Shown: positions 46,349-55,407, counted from the first letter of the stretch. The stretch is 64,000 nucleotides of DNA from Lactobacillus huangpiensis (GCF_019972815.1 NZ_BPPA01000006.1:143652-207651); one strand, 5' to 3'. Made by a program: numbers and translations. Notes: generated from the sequence alone by a model not told the origin.

Positions 46349-46465
46349 CTGGTATCATTATTTTATTTAATTGCTTCTCTTTTTGCAAATTGTCTTTTGT
46401 TTAAGACGTTTACTACGTACATTTTCTATTTTTAAAGTATATCTTTTAAATTTTTGATACCAGAT
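46349..46465 (-). promoter_or_regulatory. gfr-like operon promoter with two inverted operator copies
   Basis: CTGGTATCA at 46349-46357 and TGATACCAG at 46457-46465 are exact inverted copies, 108 bases apart centre to centre. Each holds the near-palindrome TGRTAYCA. A plausible promoter on the minus strand (TTTGCA and TAAAAT at 46360-46365, 18 bases apart) puts the first copy at the transcription start. The spacing would allow DNA looping by a GntR protein. No similar copies were seen at the frl promoter. Confidence 0.6.
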
Positions 46466-46616
46466 TTATAGTAATCGCTTCCACAGTTCTTGTCAATATT
46501 TTTTTATTTTAGTTTCCAATTTTCTCAGAGCATTTTTAAAGTGAAATATACCCTAACTGTTGGTAATTAAAGGCAAAGTAAAGTAAAATATTTAAGGATT
46601 AAAAGGGAGTGGCACA

Positions 46617-47258
46617 ATGTCGAGACTTGAAAAGCCTGTCGTAATTGGTATTACTGGTGGTTCAGGCAGTGGAAAAACTACCATTGCACAAAAAATAGTT
46701 GCTCAAATGCAGGAAGATGAGCATGTCCTGATTATGACACAGGATTCTTATTATAAAGATAATACTGGCATCCCTATGGATATACGAATGAAGATCAATT
46801 ATGATCATCCCGATGCCTTTGATGTACCCTTACTAGAAAAGCAGCTACGCGACTTGTTAGCATACAAAGCTATTGAGATGCCTGTTTATGATTTCAAGGA
46901 GCATACTCGCAGCAAAAAAACCATTCATAAAGAACCTGCTGATATCATTATTCTCGAGGGAATTTTAGTTTTAGCTAATAAAGAAATTCGTGATTTAATG
47001 GATATTAAAGTATATGTTGATACGGACGATGATATTCGCTTTATTAGACGTTTAGAGCGAGATTTAAGTGAACGTGGGCGCTCAATTGACTCCGTAATTG
47101 ATCAGTATCTGAGCACGGTTAAGCCAATGTATCATCAATTTATAGAACCTACTAAGCGTTATGCTGACATTATTGTTCCTGAAGGTGGCAAAAATGATGT
47201 GGCAATTGATATGTTGACTACTAAGGTTCATTCTATTTTAAGTAGAAAAGAGCAATAA
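46617..47258 (+). CDS. udk: Uridine kinase
   Basis: The protein has 213 residues. Walker A is GGSGSGKTT (from residue 14), with MTQDSYYKD, NYDHPDAFDVPLL, FIRRLERDLSERGRS and PTKRYADIIVPEGG. It phosphorylates uridine and cytidine using ATP or GTP for pyrimidine salvage. AAGGGAG precedes the ATG. It is a single-gene unit divergent from the GntR pair. Confidence 0.95.
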   Translation: MSRLEKPVVIGITGGSGSGKTTIAQKIVAQMQEDEHVLIMTQDSYYKDNTGIPMDIRMKINYDHPDAFDVPLLEKQLRDLLAYKAIEMPVYDFKEHTRSKKTIHKEPADIIILEGILVLANKEIRDLMDIKVYVDTDDDIRFIRRLERDLSERGRSIDSVIDQYLSTVKPMYHQFIEPTKRYADIIVPEGGKNDVAIDMLTTKVHSILSRKEQ

Positions 47259-47296
47259 AAAAGGAGTAAATGCATTACTGGCATTACTCCTTTTTG
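47257..47296. terminator. Bidirectional terminator between udk and the ECF gene
   Basis: AAAAAGGAGTAA pairs with TTACTCCTTTTT across a short loop, with A and T runs on both sides. Confidence 0.88.
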
Positions 47297-47301
47297 CGTA
47301 T

Positions 47302-47880
47302 TTAATCAACTTTTGGCTTTAACGCATTATCGAATAAATTTGTGATCAGTTTAACTAAAACGCCATCGAAAACTAGCGCAGAAATGATATTAGTAATAAA
47401 CATCACAATTTGAACCTGCATACTGAATTTACTCCAACCATATAAAATATATGATGGAATGAAACAGCCAAATGATGCAAAGAATGCACCGGTTAATACG
47501 CTTTTCCAGGTAAACTTTTGGTAACACTCTTTTTTAGGAAAAAAACCAATTTCATTAGTTGCACCTTGAATGACACCTGAAAGAATAGTAGTAGCTCCCC
47601 ACTGCCCACCAATCGCCATTTCAACAATTGATGCCAGCAGTTCACCTATTGTTCCAGAGCCAGGCGTAGGAACAAAATACATTGCCAGTGGTCCCGCCAT
47701 AAGCCATAAACCAGAAAACACAGTGTCTGTTACTGGCGCAAAACCTGTCGGTACCAAGAGCATCTTAACTAAATTAAAAGCCCAGTTAAAACCATAGGTA
47801 TAAATAACACCCATAATGATACCAATTAATGCAATTAAAATAATTGACTTCACATTCCATTTCGAAGACCTTGTAAACAT
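47302..47880 (-). CDS. ECF transporter S component, thiamine-precursor (HMP) type, YkoE-like
   Basis: The protein has 192 residues and five to six membrane segments. GFAPVTDTVFSGLWLMAGPL and GSGTIGELLASIVEMAIGGQ, with QGATNEIGFF, match YkoE-type S components that bind hydroxymethylpyrimidine or a related thiamine precursor. It would use the shared EcfA/A'/T energy module encoded elsewhere. I take ATG at 47880, 6 bases after TTAGGAGT; the frame runs open to 47907. A TPP riboswitch precedes it, which supports the thiamine role. Confidence 0.88.
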   Translation of the reverse strand: MFTRSSKWNVKSIILIALIGIIMGVIYTYGFNWAFNLVKMLLVPTGFAPVTDTVFSGLWLMAGPLAMYFVPTPGSGTIGELLASIVEMAIGGQWGATTILSGVIQGATNEIGFFPKKECYQKFTWKSVLTGAFFASFGCFIPSYILYGWSKFSMQVQIVMFITNIISALVFDGVLVKLITNLFDNALKPKVD

Positions 47881-47884
47881 AAAA

Positions 47885-47916
47885 ATACTCCTAACTTTAT
47901 ATGTCATTAGGAGTAT
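47885..47916 (-). promoter_or_regulatory. Hairpin that sequesters the ECF gene ribosome binding site
   Basis: ATACTCCTAA and TTAGGAGTAT are perfectly complementary across a 12-base loop and hold the TTAGGAGT ribosome binding site in the stem; TTTT follows on the minus strand. It lies between the TPP aptamer and the start codon, so it can act as the expression platform. Confidence 0.8.
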
Positions 47917-47935
47917 CTTTAGTAACTAAATTTAA

Positions 47936-48005
47936 CACTTCCCTAACGCAGGTATTATCCCGTTCAGGTTCAGAGGGTATTTCTCAGCTATTTGGCACCC
48001 CTAGT
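47936..48005 (-). ncRNA. TPP riboswitch (THI element)
   Basis: Read on the minus strand it contains GGGGTGCC, GCTGAGA, ACCC, GAACCTGA and GGATAATACCTGCGTTAGGG in the order of the thi-box aptamer. It senses thiamine diphosphate and switches off the downstream ECF S-component. Confidence 0.96.
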
Positions 48006-48026
48006 GACTGATATTCATTTTTTATT

Positions 48027-48035
48027 AGTATATCA
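48027..48035 (-). promoter_or_regulatory. Extended -10 promoter for the TPP-controlled transcript
   Basis: TGATATACT on the minus strand fits an extended -10 (TGnTATAAT with one change), about 20 bases before the aptamer. No good -35 is seen. Confidence 0.5.
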
Positions 48036-48079
48036 CATTTTAACTAGTTTTTCTGCTCTATTCAAAAGAACAAGTGTTT

Positions 48080-49162
48080 TTAAAACTGACTAAAACTTGC
48101 TAATTTCTCTTTTGTAAGATCACGAATAATAGCCAGCGTCAGATCTACAGAAGCTTTAAAATCGGAATAAGCACTAAAACAATATGGCGAATGTTCATAG
48201 CGCACTGGAATGCCAATTACAATAGTTGGTGCTCCGTTTTCATAATAAATTGCAGCTCCATCTTGTCCACCACCAGTACGAACCGACCGAGTATACGAAA
48301 TATTATTTTTATCCGCTAAATCACAGGCATATTGCTGAAATTTAGGATTAGGTAAAAAGGACGTATCCATGTCACGCAACATTGGTCCTCGTTTTAACCC
48401 TGTTTGTGATAACCATTCTGGAGTAAAAGTATCGTCAGCAGGACAAGATTCCAAGACTATAGCTAAATCCGGCTTTACCGCTCTAGCTGTGACATATGCA
48501 CCTCGCAAACCCACTTCTTCCTGACTCGAAAGTGCAGCAACAACGTTAAAATCGCATTGTTCGTCCTTTAAATTGTCCAGGACATCTGCCATAGCAGCTG
48601 CGCCAAAACGGTCATCAAAGTCCTTACCGAAGAATAGACCACTTTTTTCATTGTATTCACATTTAACATCAACAAAAATTGGACAACCAGTATCAATTTG
48701 ATAATCATTTATAGTTTCAGCTCGAGAACTGGAGCCAACATCAATAGACATATCTGCTACATCGGGTACATTATTTTTTTCAGCTGCAGTCATAAAGTGC
48801 GGGGGTTTAGTTGCAACTACTCCGGGCACATACTCACCTGCACGATTCTTTATTTTGACGCGTAAAGCAGGGATATTGTATTTGACCCAGCCACCCAATG
48901 GTACAAATTTAATCATTCCATTAGGCCGAACAGCCTGCGTAATAAAACCAACAGAGTCGGAATGAGCATCTAATTGAATTACCGGTTGATCTTTTTTATT
49001 TTCTTTCTTAGCTGCATATACGTTGAGCATGCCATCAACTTTGACATTAGCAAAATCATGCACTGTTTCAGTAAACAATTTAACAAATTCTTCTTCAAAA
49101 CCTGAAGTAGAATTAGCATCGGAAAAAGCTTTGAGCATTTTAATTTCTTGTTGTTTATCCAT
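48080..49162 (-). CDS. M42-family metallo-aminopeptidase (glutamyl aminopeptidase/endoglucanase family)
   Basis: The protein has 360 residues. Two-metal ligands are visible in QLDAHSDSVGF, KDFDDRFGAA and LSSQEEVGLRGA (catalytic EE), and RYEHSPYCF supplies the C-terminal histidine. These large tetrahedral cytosolic peptidases trim peptides from the N-terminus. The usual aspartate ligand in the VxxxxA segment appears as LESCPAD. I use ATG at 49162 with GGAAGGT; the frame is open to 49177. It is monocistronic. Confidence 0.9.
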   Translation of the reverse strand: MDKQQEIKMLKAFSDANSTSGFEEEFVKLFTETVHDFANVKVDGMLNVYAAKKENKKDQPVIQLDAHSDSVGFITQAVRPNGMIKFVPLGGWVKYNIPALRVKIKNRAGEYVPGVVATKPPHFMTAAEKNNVPDVADMSIDVGSSSRAETINDYQIDTGCPIFVDVKCEYNEKSGLFFGKDFDDRFGAAAMADVLDNLKDEQCDFNVVAALSSQEEVGLRGAYVTARAVKPDLAIVLESCPADDTFTPEWLSQTGLKRGPMLRDMDTSFLPNPKFQQYACDLADKNNISYTRSVRTGGGQDGAAIYYENGAPTIVIGIPVRYEHSPYCFSAYSDFKASVDLTLAIIRDLTKEKLASFSQF

Positions 49163-49349
49163 TTTTTTACCTTCCACTTAAAATATCTTATCTATTAATT
49201 CTACCAAAAACATGAGTTACAGGCCTTAAAAAAATAAATAAGATGATAAATAATCCTACTGCTTTTACTAGTATATATGCTTTTTGTACGTAATTTAGTC
49301 CATAAATACTTAAATTGCTTCAAAATAATCTGTTTTTCTAGCCAAAAAA

Positions 49350-49358
49350 TGATATAAT
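49350..49358 (+). promoter_or_regulatory. Extended -10 promoter of hpt
   Basis: TGATATAAT is a perfect extended -10 sequence, about 45 bases before the start codon. The -35 is weak, as allowed for this promoter type. Confidence 0.65.
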
Positions 49359-49403
49359 CGAAAATATTAGAAATTTTAATTGTTTTAAATGAAGGGTAGA
49401 TAA

Positions 49404-49973
49404 ATGCCAAAAAACGACAATATTAATAATATTATTGATCATAAATTGTTTAGTGAAGATGACATTCATCAGATGTGTGTCAAGCTAGGAAAGCAGCTTA
49501 CTACAGATTATGCTGGTAAAAAGCCTTTAATTGTTGGAGCACTTAAAGGTGCCATCTTCTTTTTAACCGATTTAGTAAGAGAAATGGATGTTAAAGCAGA
49601 AATTGATTTCTTGGACGTTTCCAGTTATGGTAACGAAATGGAGTCTTCCGGCAAAGTTAAGCTTGTTTCTGATTTAGCAACAGATGTTAAAGATCGTGAT
49701 GTGTTAATTGTTGAAGATATCGTTGATACTGGGTTGACTCTGGATTTTATGAAAGAATTGCTTAAAAAACGTGGTGCTAAAAGCGTTAAATGCTGCGTTT
49801 TACTTAACAAAGAGGCAAATCGCAAAGTAGACGTTGATATTGAGTACTATGGTTCAAAAGTAGGAAATGAGTTTGTAGTTGGCTACGGACTTGATTTTAT
49901 GAATTTTTACCGTAATTTAAAATATATTGGTGTATTAAAACCTGAAATTATTAAATTAGTTAATAATAAATAA
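49404..49973 (+). CDS. hpt: Hypoxanthine phosphoribosyltransferase
   Basis: The protein has 189 residues. The PRPP-binding loop is VLIVEDIVDTGLTL, and GALKGAIFFLTDLVRE, DFLDVSSYG and VVGYGLDFMNFYRNL are conserved Hpt segments. It makes IMP or GMP from hypoxanthine or guanine and PRPP. AGGGTAG precedes the ATG. Here it is a lone gene, not beside tilS and ftsH where lactobacilli often carry one, so a second copy may exist. Confidence 0.93.
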   Translation: MPKNDNINNIIDHKLFSEDDIHQMCVKLGKQLTTDYAGKKPLIVGALKGAIFFLTDLVREMDVKAEIDFLDVSSYGNEMESSGKVKLVSDLATDVKDRDVLIVEDIVDTGLTLDFMKELLKKRGAKSVKCCVLLNKEANRKVDVDIEYYGSKVGNEFVVGYGLDFMNFYRNLKYIGVLKPEIIKLVNNK

Positions 49974-50004
49974 AAAGGAGTTGTCTAACTGACAACTCCT
50001 TTTT
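49972..50004. terminator. Bidirectional terminator between hpt and the CBS-domain gene
   Basis: AAAAAGGAGTTGTC and GACAACTCCTTTTT form a perfect stem with a TAACT loop. Confidence 0.93.
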
Positions 50005-50009
50005 ACTGT

Positions 50010-51356
50010 CTACTCTGCTTTAGGTGCTTCTTTTTCTTGGTCGACAGCTTTAACAATAAACCAGCGCATAAATCCCTGCTCTATATCGTCAAGTTTGAAT
50101 TCAAATCCTTCTAACTCAACTTTTTCACCTTTTTTCAAATCTGGATAGTGTTCCATCATGTAGCCACCAATAGTAATAATATCACTATCTTGGAAGCTTT
50201 TTAAATCCTTTTTAAAGTAACGGGCAAAATCATATAAAGTGGTTTTGCCGGATACATGAATATTACCTTGCTCGTCTTTAATTATATAATCATCAGAAAC
50301 ATCATCAATTTCATCTTTGACAGTACCAAATAATTCTTCGTAAATATCCTTATCTGTAACTATTCCGCTGGTACCACCATATTCATCCACAACAAGGACT
50401 ATTGGGGTATGCTTTTTAATCATTAATTGAAGAATGTCTTGAATTGGCATCGATTCAGGTACAGTAATCATCGTTCTAATAATACGCGTAACTGGTACAT
50501 TATCATCAATCTGACTCTGCTGAATAACATCAAAAGCATAGATATAGCCAACAACATCATCTTTATTGTTATCGCGCACAACTGGAATTCGGCTTGAACC
50601 TTCATCTAAATACATTTTAAGAGCTTGCTTAATTGTTTCAGTTGAATTAATAACTACTAGCCGTGTTCTATCAGTCATAATGTCTTTAGCTATTTTGTCA
50701 TTCAGTTCAAAAGCACGTTTCATATAGGTCAGATCGTTTTTATCAAGTGAACCTCCATGAACAGCTTTACGTGATAGCTTGATGATTTCCGATTGAGAAT
50801 AGACTTGATTTTCCTCATCAGCCGGCTCAAAGTCTAACATTTTCAGCAAACCATTTGAACTAGCATTAAGTAACCAAACAAAAGGGTAAACCAAAGTATG
50901 AAACAACTGCAAAGGTGTCACAATTTTTAGCAAAATCTTTACGGGCATGTCAATCGCAATATTTTTGGGCACAATTTCTGTAACCACAACTTCTAAATAA
51001 GTTAAAAGAATAACGCCCAATATTGCGCTAATAGAGCGAATGACAGAATGGTTAAGATCAACTAAATTAAGCATTCTTTCAAATATTGCAGCTAAAGTAT
51101 CAGCTGAAAACCAACCCAAAACTACACCAACTAAGGTAGTCCCGACCTGCGTCGTTGAGAGGTACTCATTTAAATTATGAGTCATATGCAGAGCGCGCTT
51201 AACTTTGCGATGGTTGCCAATTTTATTGGACAGCATATCTTCAAGCTGGCTGGGCCTAGTTTGAACCAAAGCAAATTCTGCAGCCACAAAGAAAGATGCA
51301 AAAACAAAAATAACTAAAGTTGCTATTAAATTAGTAACTATTTGGGCCGTACTCAA
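50010..51356 (-). CDS. CNNM/HlyC-CorC-family membrane protein (DUF21 and CBS domains)
   Basis: The protein has 448 residues. An N-terminal DUF21 domain with three to four membrane segments (about 5-170) is followed by two CBS domains (MTDRTRLVVINSTETIKQAL and TVPESMPIQDILQL, ending VVDEYGGTSGIVTDKDI) and a small CorC/HlyC domain. The family acts in Mg2+ or Co2+ homeostasis. The older name haemolysin is misleading. The start is TTG at 51356 with AAAGGTGA upstream. It is monocistronic. Confidence 0.9.
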   Translation of the reverse strand: MSTAQIVTNLIATLVIFVFASFFVAAEFALVQTRPSQLEDMLSNKIGNHRKVKRALHMTHNLNEYLSTTQVGTTLVGVVLGWFSADTLAAIFERMLNLVDLNHSVIRSISAILGVILLTYLEVVVTEIVPKNIAIDMPVKILLKIVTPLQLFHTLVYPFVWLLNASSNGLLKMLDFEPADEENQVYSQSEIIKLSRKAVHGGSLDKNDLTYMKRAFELNDKIAKDIMTDRTRLVVINSTETIKQALKMYLDEGSSRIPVVRDNNKDDVVGYIYAFDVIQQSQIDDNVPVTRIIRTMITVPESMPIQDILQLMIKKHTPIVLVVDEYGGTSGIVTDKDIYEELFGTVKDEIDDVSDDYIIKDEQGNIHVSGKTTLYDFARYFKKDLKSFQDSDIITIGGYMMEHYPDLKKGEKVELEGFEFKLDDIEQGFMRWFIVKAVDQEKEAPKAE

Positions 51357-51450
51357 AATTTATATCACCTTTATTAGTTTATTGTTTAATTAAACTTCCT
51401 TATTTAGCATTTTATCATTAATAGCGCTTTATTTTAATTAAATTACTTAT

Positions 51451-52107
51451 CTATTTAACTAATTTATAAATTTTCTTGAATGGTAAACGATCAGGATAAA
51501 ATTTGGGATCGTTAACTTCTGCTGCATTATCCTGATACCCTAATCCAATTGCCATTCCTACCAGTTCATCTTCTGGGATTTTACAATACTTACGTACCAA
51601 CTCAGGGTAGGATACCATTGAGTGCGCAGGCATAATTGATAATCCTTCATTAATCGCAAGCAACATAATACTTTGAGAAAAAATCCCTAAATCGTAAACT
51701 GACCAAGCTGGAGAAGTTCTAGGGATCGTAAGGAACGCGATATCTTGGGCGTTGAACATATTATTATTCGATTCTGAAAATAATGCCATCTTGTTATTAA
51801 AAAAATACGGTTGAGATGCCCCAACAGCAGCCATATTTTGACTAGGATATGAATCCCAATTAAGTGACAACATTTTGACAAAATCCTCGTGAGGCTCAAC
51901 ATTATTATTGATTTGAGTTTTCACTTCTTTTTTTAGACCAGCGAGCGCATTACCGGTTAGCATATAAACTTTCCACGGCTGTGAGTTAAGTAATGATGGT
52001 GATAACTGTGCTCTTTGAATAATCTTAGCAAGTAAATTTTCGTTAACTTTTCTACTAGTAAACTTGCGAGTTACTCGTTCATGGTTATAAACTTTATTAA
52101 ATTCCAT
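51451..52107 (-). CDS. Nitroreductase-family flavoprotein
   Basis: The protein has 218 residues. VTRKFTSRKVNENLLAKIIQ, AQLSPSLLNSQPWKVYMLTG and the C-terminal DELVGMAIGLGYQDN are the FMN and dimer-interface segments of the nitroreductase fold. It is probably an NAD(P)H oxidoreductase acting on quinones or nitro compounds. The ribosome binding site is poor (CGGA close to the ATG), so the start is less certain. It is monocistronic beside a gene-free stretch. Confidence 0.88.
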   Translation of the reverse strand: MEFNKVYNHERVTRKFTSRKVNENLLAKIIQRAQLSPSLLNSQPWKVYMLTGNALAGLKKEVKTQINNNVEPHEDFVKMLSLNWDSYPSQNMAAVGASQPYFFNNKMALFSESNNNMFNAQDIAFLTIPRTSPAWSVYDLGIFSQSIMLLAINEGLSIMPAHSMVSYPELVRKYCKIPEDELVGMAIGLGYQDNAAEVNDPKFYPDRLPFKKIYKLVK

Positions 52108-52503
52108 TCCGATTCAAATCCTTACATACAAAGAGAGCATAATAAGACGTCCTACTTTTTTAAAACAAATTTCTCTAGAATTCCAAATACAGGTAGAAAT
52201 AATCAAAAATACTCTATTTTTTAAATACGCACTTGTTTACACTTCTACTAAAGTTATAAATTGAAATATTACTATCCAATAGAATCAGTCATATACACAT
52301 TAATAATATTAATAAATTCTAAGCAATATTGCAAAGGTATTTGGCAAAAATAACAAAAAAACATTAATTTATTCGTTACTTTGTGTATAAATTACAAGTT
52401 TGCTTTTTTTGCTTTTACTGTTAAATCAAGATTAACAAATTATATACGAAGACTATTAAAATAGTTTTTTATGATTTGTTAAGCTTTAAACAAATACAAA
52501 ATT
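52108..52503. other. Gene-free, very AT-rich stretch between nitroreductase and smpB
   Basis: I see no coding frame, tRNA or clear RNA element in these roughly 400 bases. Despite the smpB neighbour there is no tmRNA: no alanine-tRNA-like ends or tag frame could be found. A 10-base palindrome (GCAATATTGC) and short homopolymer runs are all that stand out. Confidence 0.5.
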
Positions 52504-52538
52504 AAAAAACAGTTTAACTATAAAACAAATTAAACCGT
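52504..52538 (-). terminator. Terminator of the rnr-smpB unit
   Basis: On the minus strand ACGGTTTAA pairs with TTAAACTGT (one G-U pair), with a 12-base loop and a run of T. Confidence 0.75.
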
Positions 52539-52542
52539 CCAT

Positions 52543-53001
52543 TTATATTTTATATTGTCTGCGTATTTCTCGTTCTTGATCCCGTTTCTTAATTGCCTCA
52601 CGCTTGTCATATTTTTTCTTTCCTTGACCGACACCAATGAGGACTTTGGCAAAACCATGTTTAAGATAAACTTTCAAAGGTATAATTGCAATCCCGCGTG
52701 CAGACTGGTCCTTAGCAAGTCGTGCCAGTTCCTTTTTATGTAAAAGCAACCTCCTTGAGCGAAGTGGTTCATGGTTATACCGGTTGCCTTGCTTATATTC
52801 GCTGATGTGGACATTTTCTAAAAATGCAGAACCGTTAATAATTTGTACATAGCCATCACGTAAATTAATACGTCGTGCTCTCACTGATTTTATTTCCGTG
52901 CCCGTTAAAGCAATACCTGCCTCATATGTTTCTTTAATGAAGTAATCATGATGTGCTTTTTTATTTTGAGCAATTAAATTTTCATTTTTTTCTTTTTTCA
53001 A
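52543..53001 (-). CDS. smpB: SsrA-binding protein SmpB
   Basis: The protein has 152 residues. [40 protein letters not shown] and a basic tail ([20 protein letters not shown]) are complete. SmpB carries tmRNA to stalled ribosomes in trans-translation. The start is TTG at 53001 with TAGGTTAG upstream; no in-frame ATG is suitable. It lies 9 bases after rnr, the standard order secG-rnr-smpB. Confidence 0.96.
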   Translation of the reverse strand: MKKEKNENLIAQNKKAHHDYFIKETYEAGIALTGTEIKSVRARRINLRDGYVQIINGSAFLENVHISEYKQGNRYNHEPLRSRRLLLHKKELARLAKDQSARGIAIIPLKVYLKHGFAKVLIGVGQGKKKYDKREAIKKRDQEREIRRQYKI

Positions 53002-53010
53002 TTTTCTAAC

Positions 53011-55335
53011 CTAATGTTTATATCTACTTAAATGTGGATGATTACCATTTTTTTGAAAATTGTTACGATAGTGACCCTTATGTGCGTGATCGTTGCGAAA
53101 GCCCCGATTACCATGTCTTTCGTTTTTAGCACCGCGATTGTTATGAGACTTCTTAGGAGCATTAGGATCATAGATTTCAAAATCAAGCTGATGTTGTTCA
53201 ACGTTGGCATTAGTAAGGGTTACTTTAAGGGGCATCCCGACATGATATTGTTTATGAGTACCGCGTCCAGTCAGTGTCATGCTTTTTTCATTATAACTGT
53301 AGAAATCATCCGTCAAATTTGAAATATGAATTAACCCTTCAACTGTATTGGGCAACTGGATAAACATGCCAAAACTAGTCACAGAAGAAACAACAGCATC
53401 AAAGTGTTCTCCAACTTTATCCGCCATATATTCTGTCATCTTTAAGTCGTTTACTTCTCTTTCAGTATCAACAGATACACGTTCCTGAGTTGAAGTCTGA
53501 TCTGCAACTTCAGGTAAATAGCCGGCAAAGTGATCTTGTACTTTTTGGTTAATACCCTTTTCACTATATGTGTGAATCATTCTATGCACCATTAAATCAG
53601 AATACCGTCTAATTGGTGAAGTAAAATGAGTGTAGTATTTAGCGGCAAGACCAAAGTGTCCTAGTGGCTCTTCTGAATAATGTGCCTGCTTTAAGCTACG
53701 AAGCATCATGATTTGAACTACTGCTTCTTCAGGTGTATCTGTTGTTTTGGCCACGACTTTTTGCAAGTCAATTGGCTTAATGTGATTGGGATCAGCAGTA
53801 ATGTGCAATCCAAAAGCACTGCAAAATTCAAAGAAGCCTTTGATACGCTCACCATCTGGAGTTTCATGTACACGATACAGAAATGGAACGCGTTTGCGAT
53901 AAAAGTCCTCAGCAACAGTTTCGTTTGCCATCAACATGAATGATTCAATCATTTTTTCAGCTATTCCACGATCATGCAACACGATATCAGTTGGTTTACC
54001 CTGATCATCAACAATAATTTTTGCTTCTGGTTCTTCAAAATCTATTGCACCACGCTGATGCCTTTGCTGGTATAACACATTATGCAGTTCGGCCATATCT
54101 TGCAGCATTGGTGCCAACTTAACGTATTTGTCTTCAAGCTCTTCATGATTATTTGGATCCAGAACCTTATTGACATTGTTATAAGTCATTCTGCCGTGAG
54201 ATCTCATAACAGAGGGATGAATACGATAATTAACTCTTTTTCCTTCTGGAGAAATTTCCATTTCGCAAGACAAAACAAGACGATCTTGCCCCTCATTTAA
54301 AGAACAGATGCCATTAGATAATCTAAAAGGCAACATTGGAATAACACGGTCAACAAGATATGTACTATTACCTCTGGTAAAAGCTTCTTTGTCCAAAGGA
54401 GAATTTTCCGTCACATAATGCGCTACATCAGCAATATGAACCCCTAAATGATAGTTACCGTTGGGAAGTTTCCATAAAACCACGGCATCATCGAAGTCTT
54501 TAGAATCATCCCCGTCAATGGTAACTGCGGGCTGGTTCCTAATGTCCTCTCGATCCGCCATTTCTGCCTCAGTCACGTGATCAGGAATGGCATTAGACTG
54601 CTCAAGAGCATCTTCAGACCATTCTGTACGAACATCATGCTCAGAAACAATGGCCATAATATCGACACCTGGTAAATTTTTGTTACCAATAATATTGGTA
54701 ACAACACCTGTCATTGAATCTGGATTATCTTTGTCAGGATAACTAGCAATCGATACTTTGACAATGTCTTGTTTTTGTGGACGCAAACTGTCCTGACTAA
54801 TATAAACGCGATAGTTTGTCAGTTTTTTATTTGAGCTGAGAACATAACCAATAAAATGACTGGTTTTTATTTGAGCATCAGTCATTGAATGAAATTCACC
54901 GACAAGTGTTTTCGTGCCACGTTCGAGAATTTCTTCTATTTGTCCTTCAGGTCCTTTGCCATTCCATGGATTACCACCAGCAGTTATTTTGACCTTAACA
55001 CGATCACCGTCCACGGCATATGCTGTATAATCGCGAGCAATGAAAATATCATCAGCATCTTCGTCTTCGAGTTTGACGAAGCCGAAACCCTTGCTGTTAG
55101 CCTTAAAAATGCCTTCCACTTCGGTATTTTCTTCAGCTAATTGATATCGGCCATTGCCATCAGTAATTATTTTCTTTTCCTGCTCCAAATAGGATAATGC
55201 TTTGACCATATCTGAAAAACTGCCAAGTCTGTCTCGGCGCAACATACGGTCAATTTGTTCAACTTGATATTGTTTTTTAGGATTGTGACGAAAAATCTCT
55301 AAAACATTGGCTAAGATATTCTCGTTTTGTGCCAT
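53011..55335 (-). CDS. rnr: Ribonuclease R
   Basis: The protein has 774 residues. It has an N-terminal helical domain, cold-shock domains (GIFKANSKGFGFVKLEDEDA), an RNB catalytic domain (TIDGDDSKDFDDAVVLWKLP with Mg2+-binding aspartates), an S1 domain (GEHFDAVVSSVTSFGMFIQL) and a basic, Asn/His-rich tail. It is a processive 3'-5' exoribonuclease that degrades structured RNA and takes part in tmRNA quality control with SmpB. GGAG precedes the ATG. Confidence 0.96.
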   Translation of the reverse strand: MAQNENILANVLEIFRHNPKKQYQVEQIDRMLRRDRLGSFSDMVKALSYLEQEKKIITDGNGRYQLAEENTEVEGIFKANSKGFGFVKLEDEDADDIFIARDYTAYAVDGDRVKVKITAGGNPWNGKGPEGQIEEILERGTKTLVGEFHSMTDAQIKTSHFIGYVLSSNKKLTNYRVYISQDSLRPQKQDIVKVSIASYPDKDNPDSMTGVVTNIIGNKNLPGVDIMAIVSEHDVRTEWSEDALEQSNAIPDHVTEAEMADREDIRNQPAVTIDGDDSKDFDDAVVLWKLPNGNYHLGVHIADVAHYVTENSPLDKEAFTRGNSTYLVDRVIPMLPFRLSNGICSLNEGQDRLVLSCEMEISPEGKRVNYRIHPSVMRSHGRMTYNNVNKVLDPNNHEELEDKYVKLAPMLQDMAELHNVLYQQRHQRGAIDFEEPEAKIIVDDQGKPTDIVLHDRGIAEKMIESFMLMANETVAEDFYRKRVPFLYRVHETPDGERIKGFFEFCSAFGLHITADPNHIKPIDLQKVVAKTTDTPEEAVVQIMMLRSLKQAHYSEEPLGHFGLAAKYYTHFTSPIRRYSDLMVHRMIHTYSEKGINQKVQDHFAGYLPEVADQTSTQERVSVDTEREVNDLKMTEYMADKVGEHFDAVVSSVTSFGMFIQLPNTVEGLIHISNLTDDFYSYNEKSMTLTGRGTHKQYHVGMPLKVTLTNANVEQHQLDFEIYDPNAPKKSHNNRGAKNERHGNRGFRNDHAHKGHYRNNFQKNGNHPHLSRYKH

Positions 55336-55365
55336 GCACTTAACTCCATTTCGTTAGTAAAAAGA

Positions 55366-55399
55366 TAAAAAAAGTCCTCCCATCACTTGATCGGGAGGA
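55366..55399 (-). terminator. Terminator between secG and rnr
   Basis: TCCTCCC and GGGAGGA form a stem with inner ATCA/TGAT pairs, and a run of seven T follows on the minus strand. It would cut transcription of rnr from the secG unit, perhaps partially. Confidence 0.85.
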
Positions 55400-55407
55400 A
55401 CCATTAG

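Noticed and set aside
50010..51356. Haemolysin
   Set aside because: The DUF21-CBS-CorC layout belongs to a metal-homeostasis family. The name comes from a distant homologue and there is no toxin feature.
52108..52503. Possible tmRNA beside smpB
   Set aside because: No tRNA-Ala-like ends or tag-peptide frame were found. The stretch is simply AT-rich.
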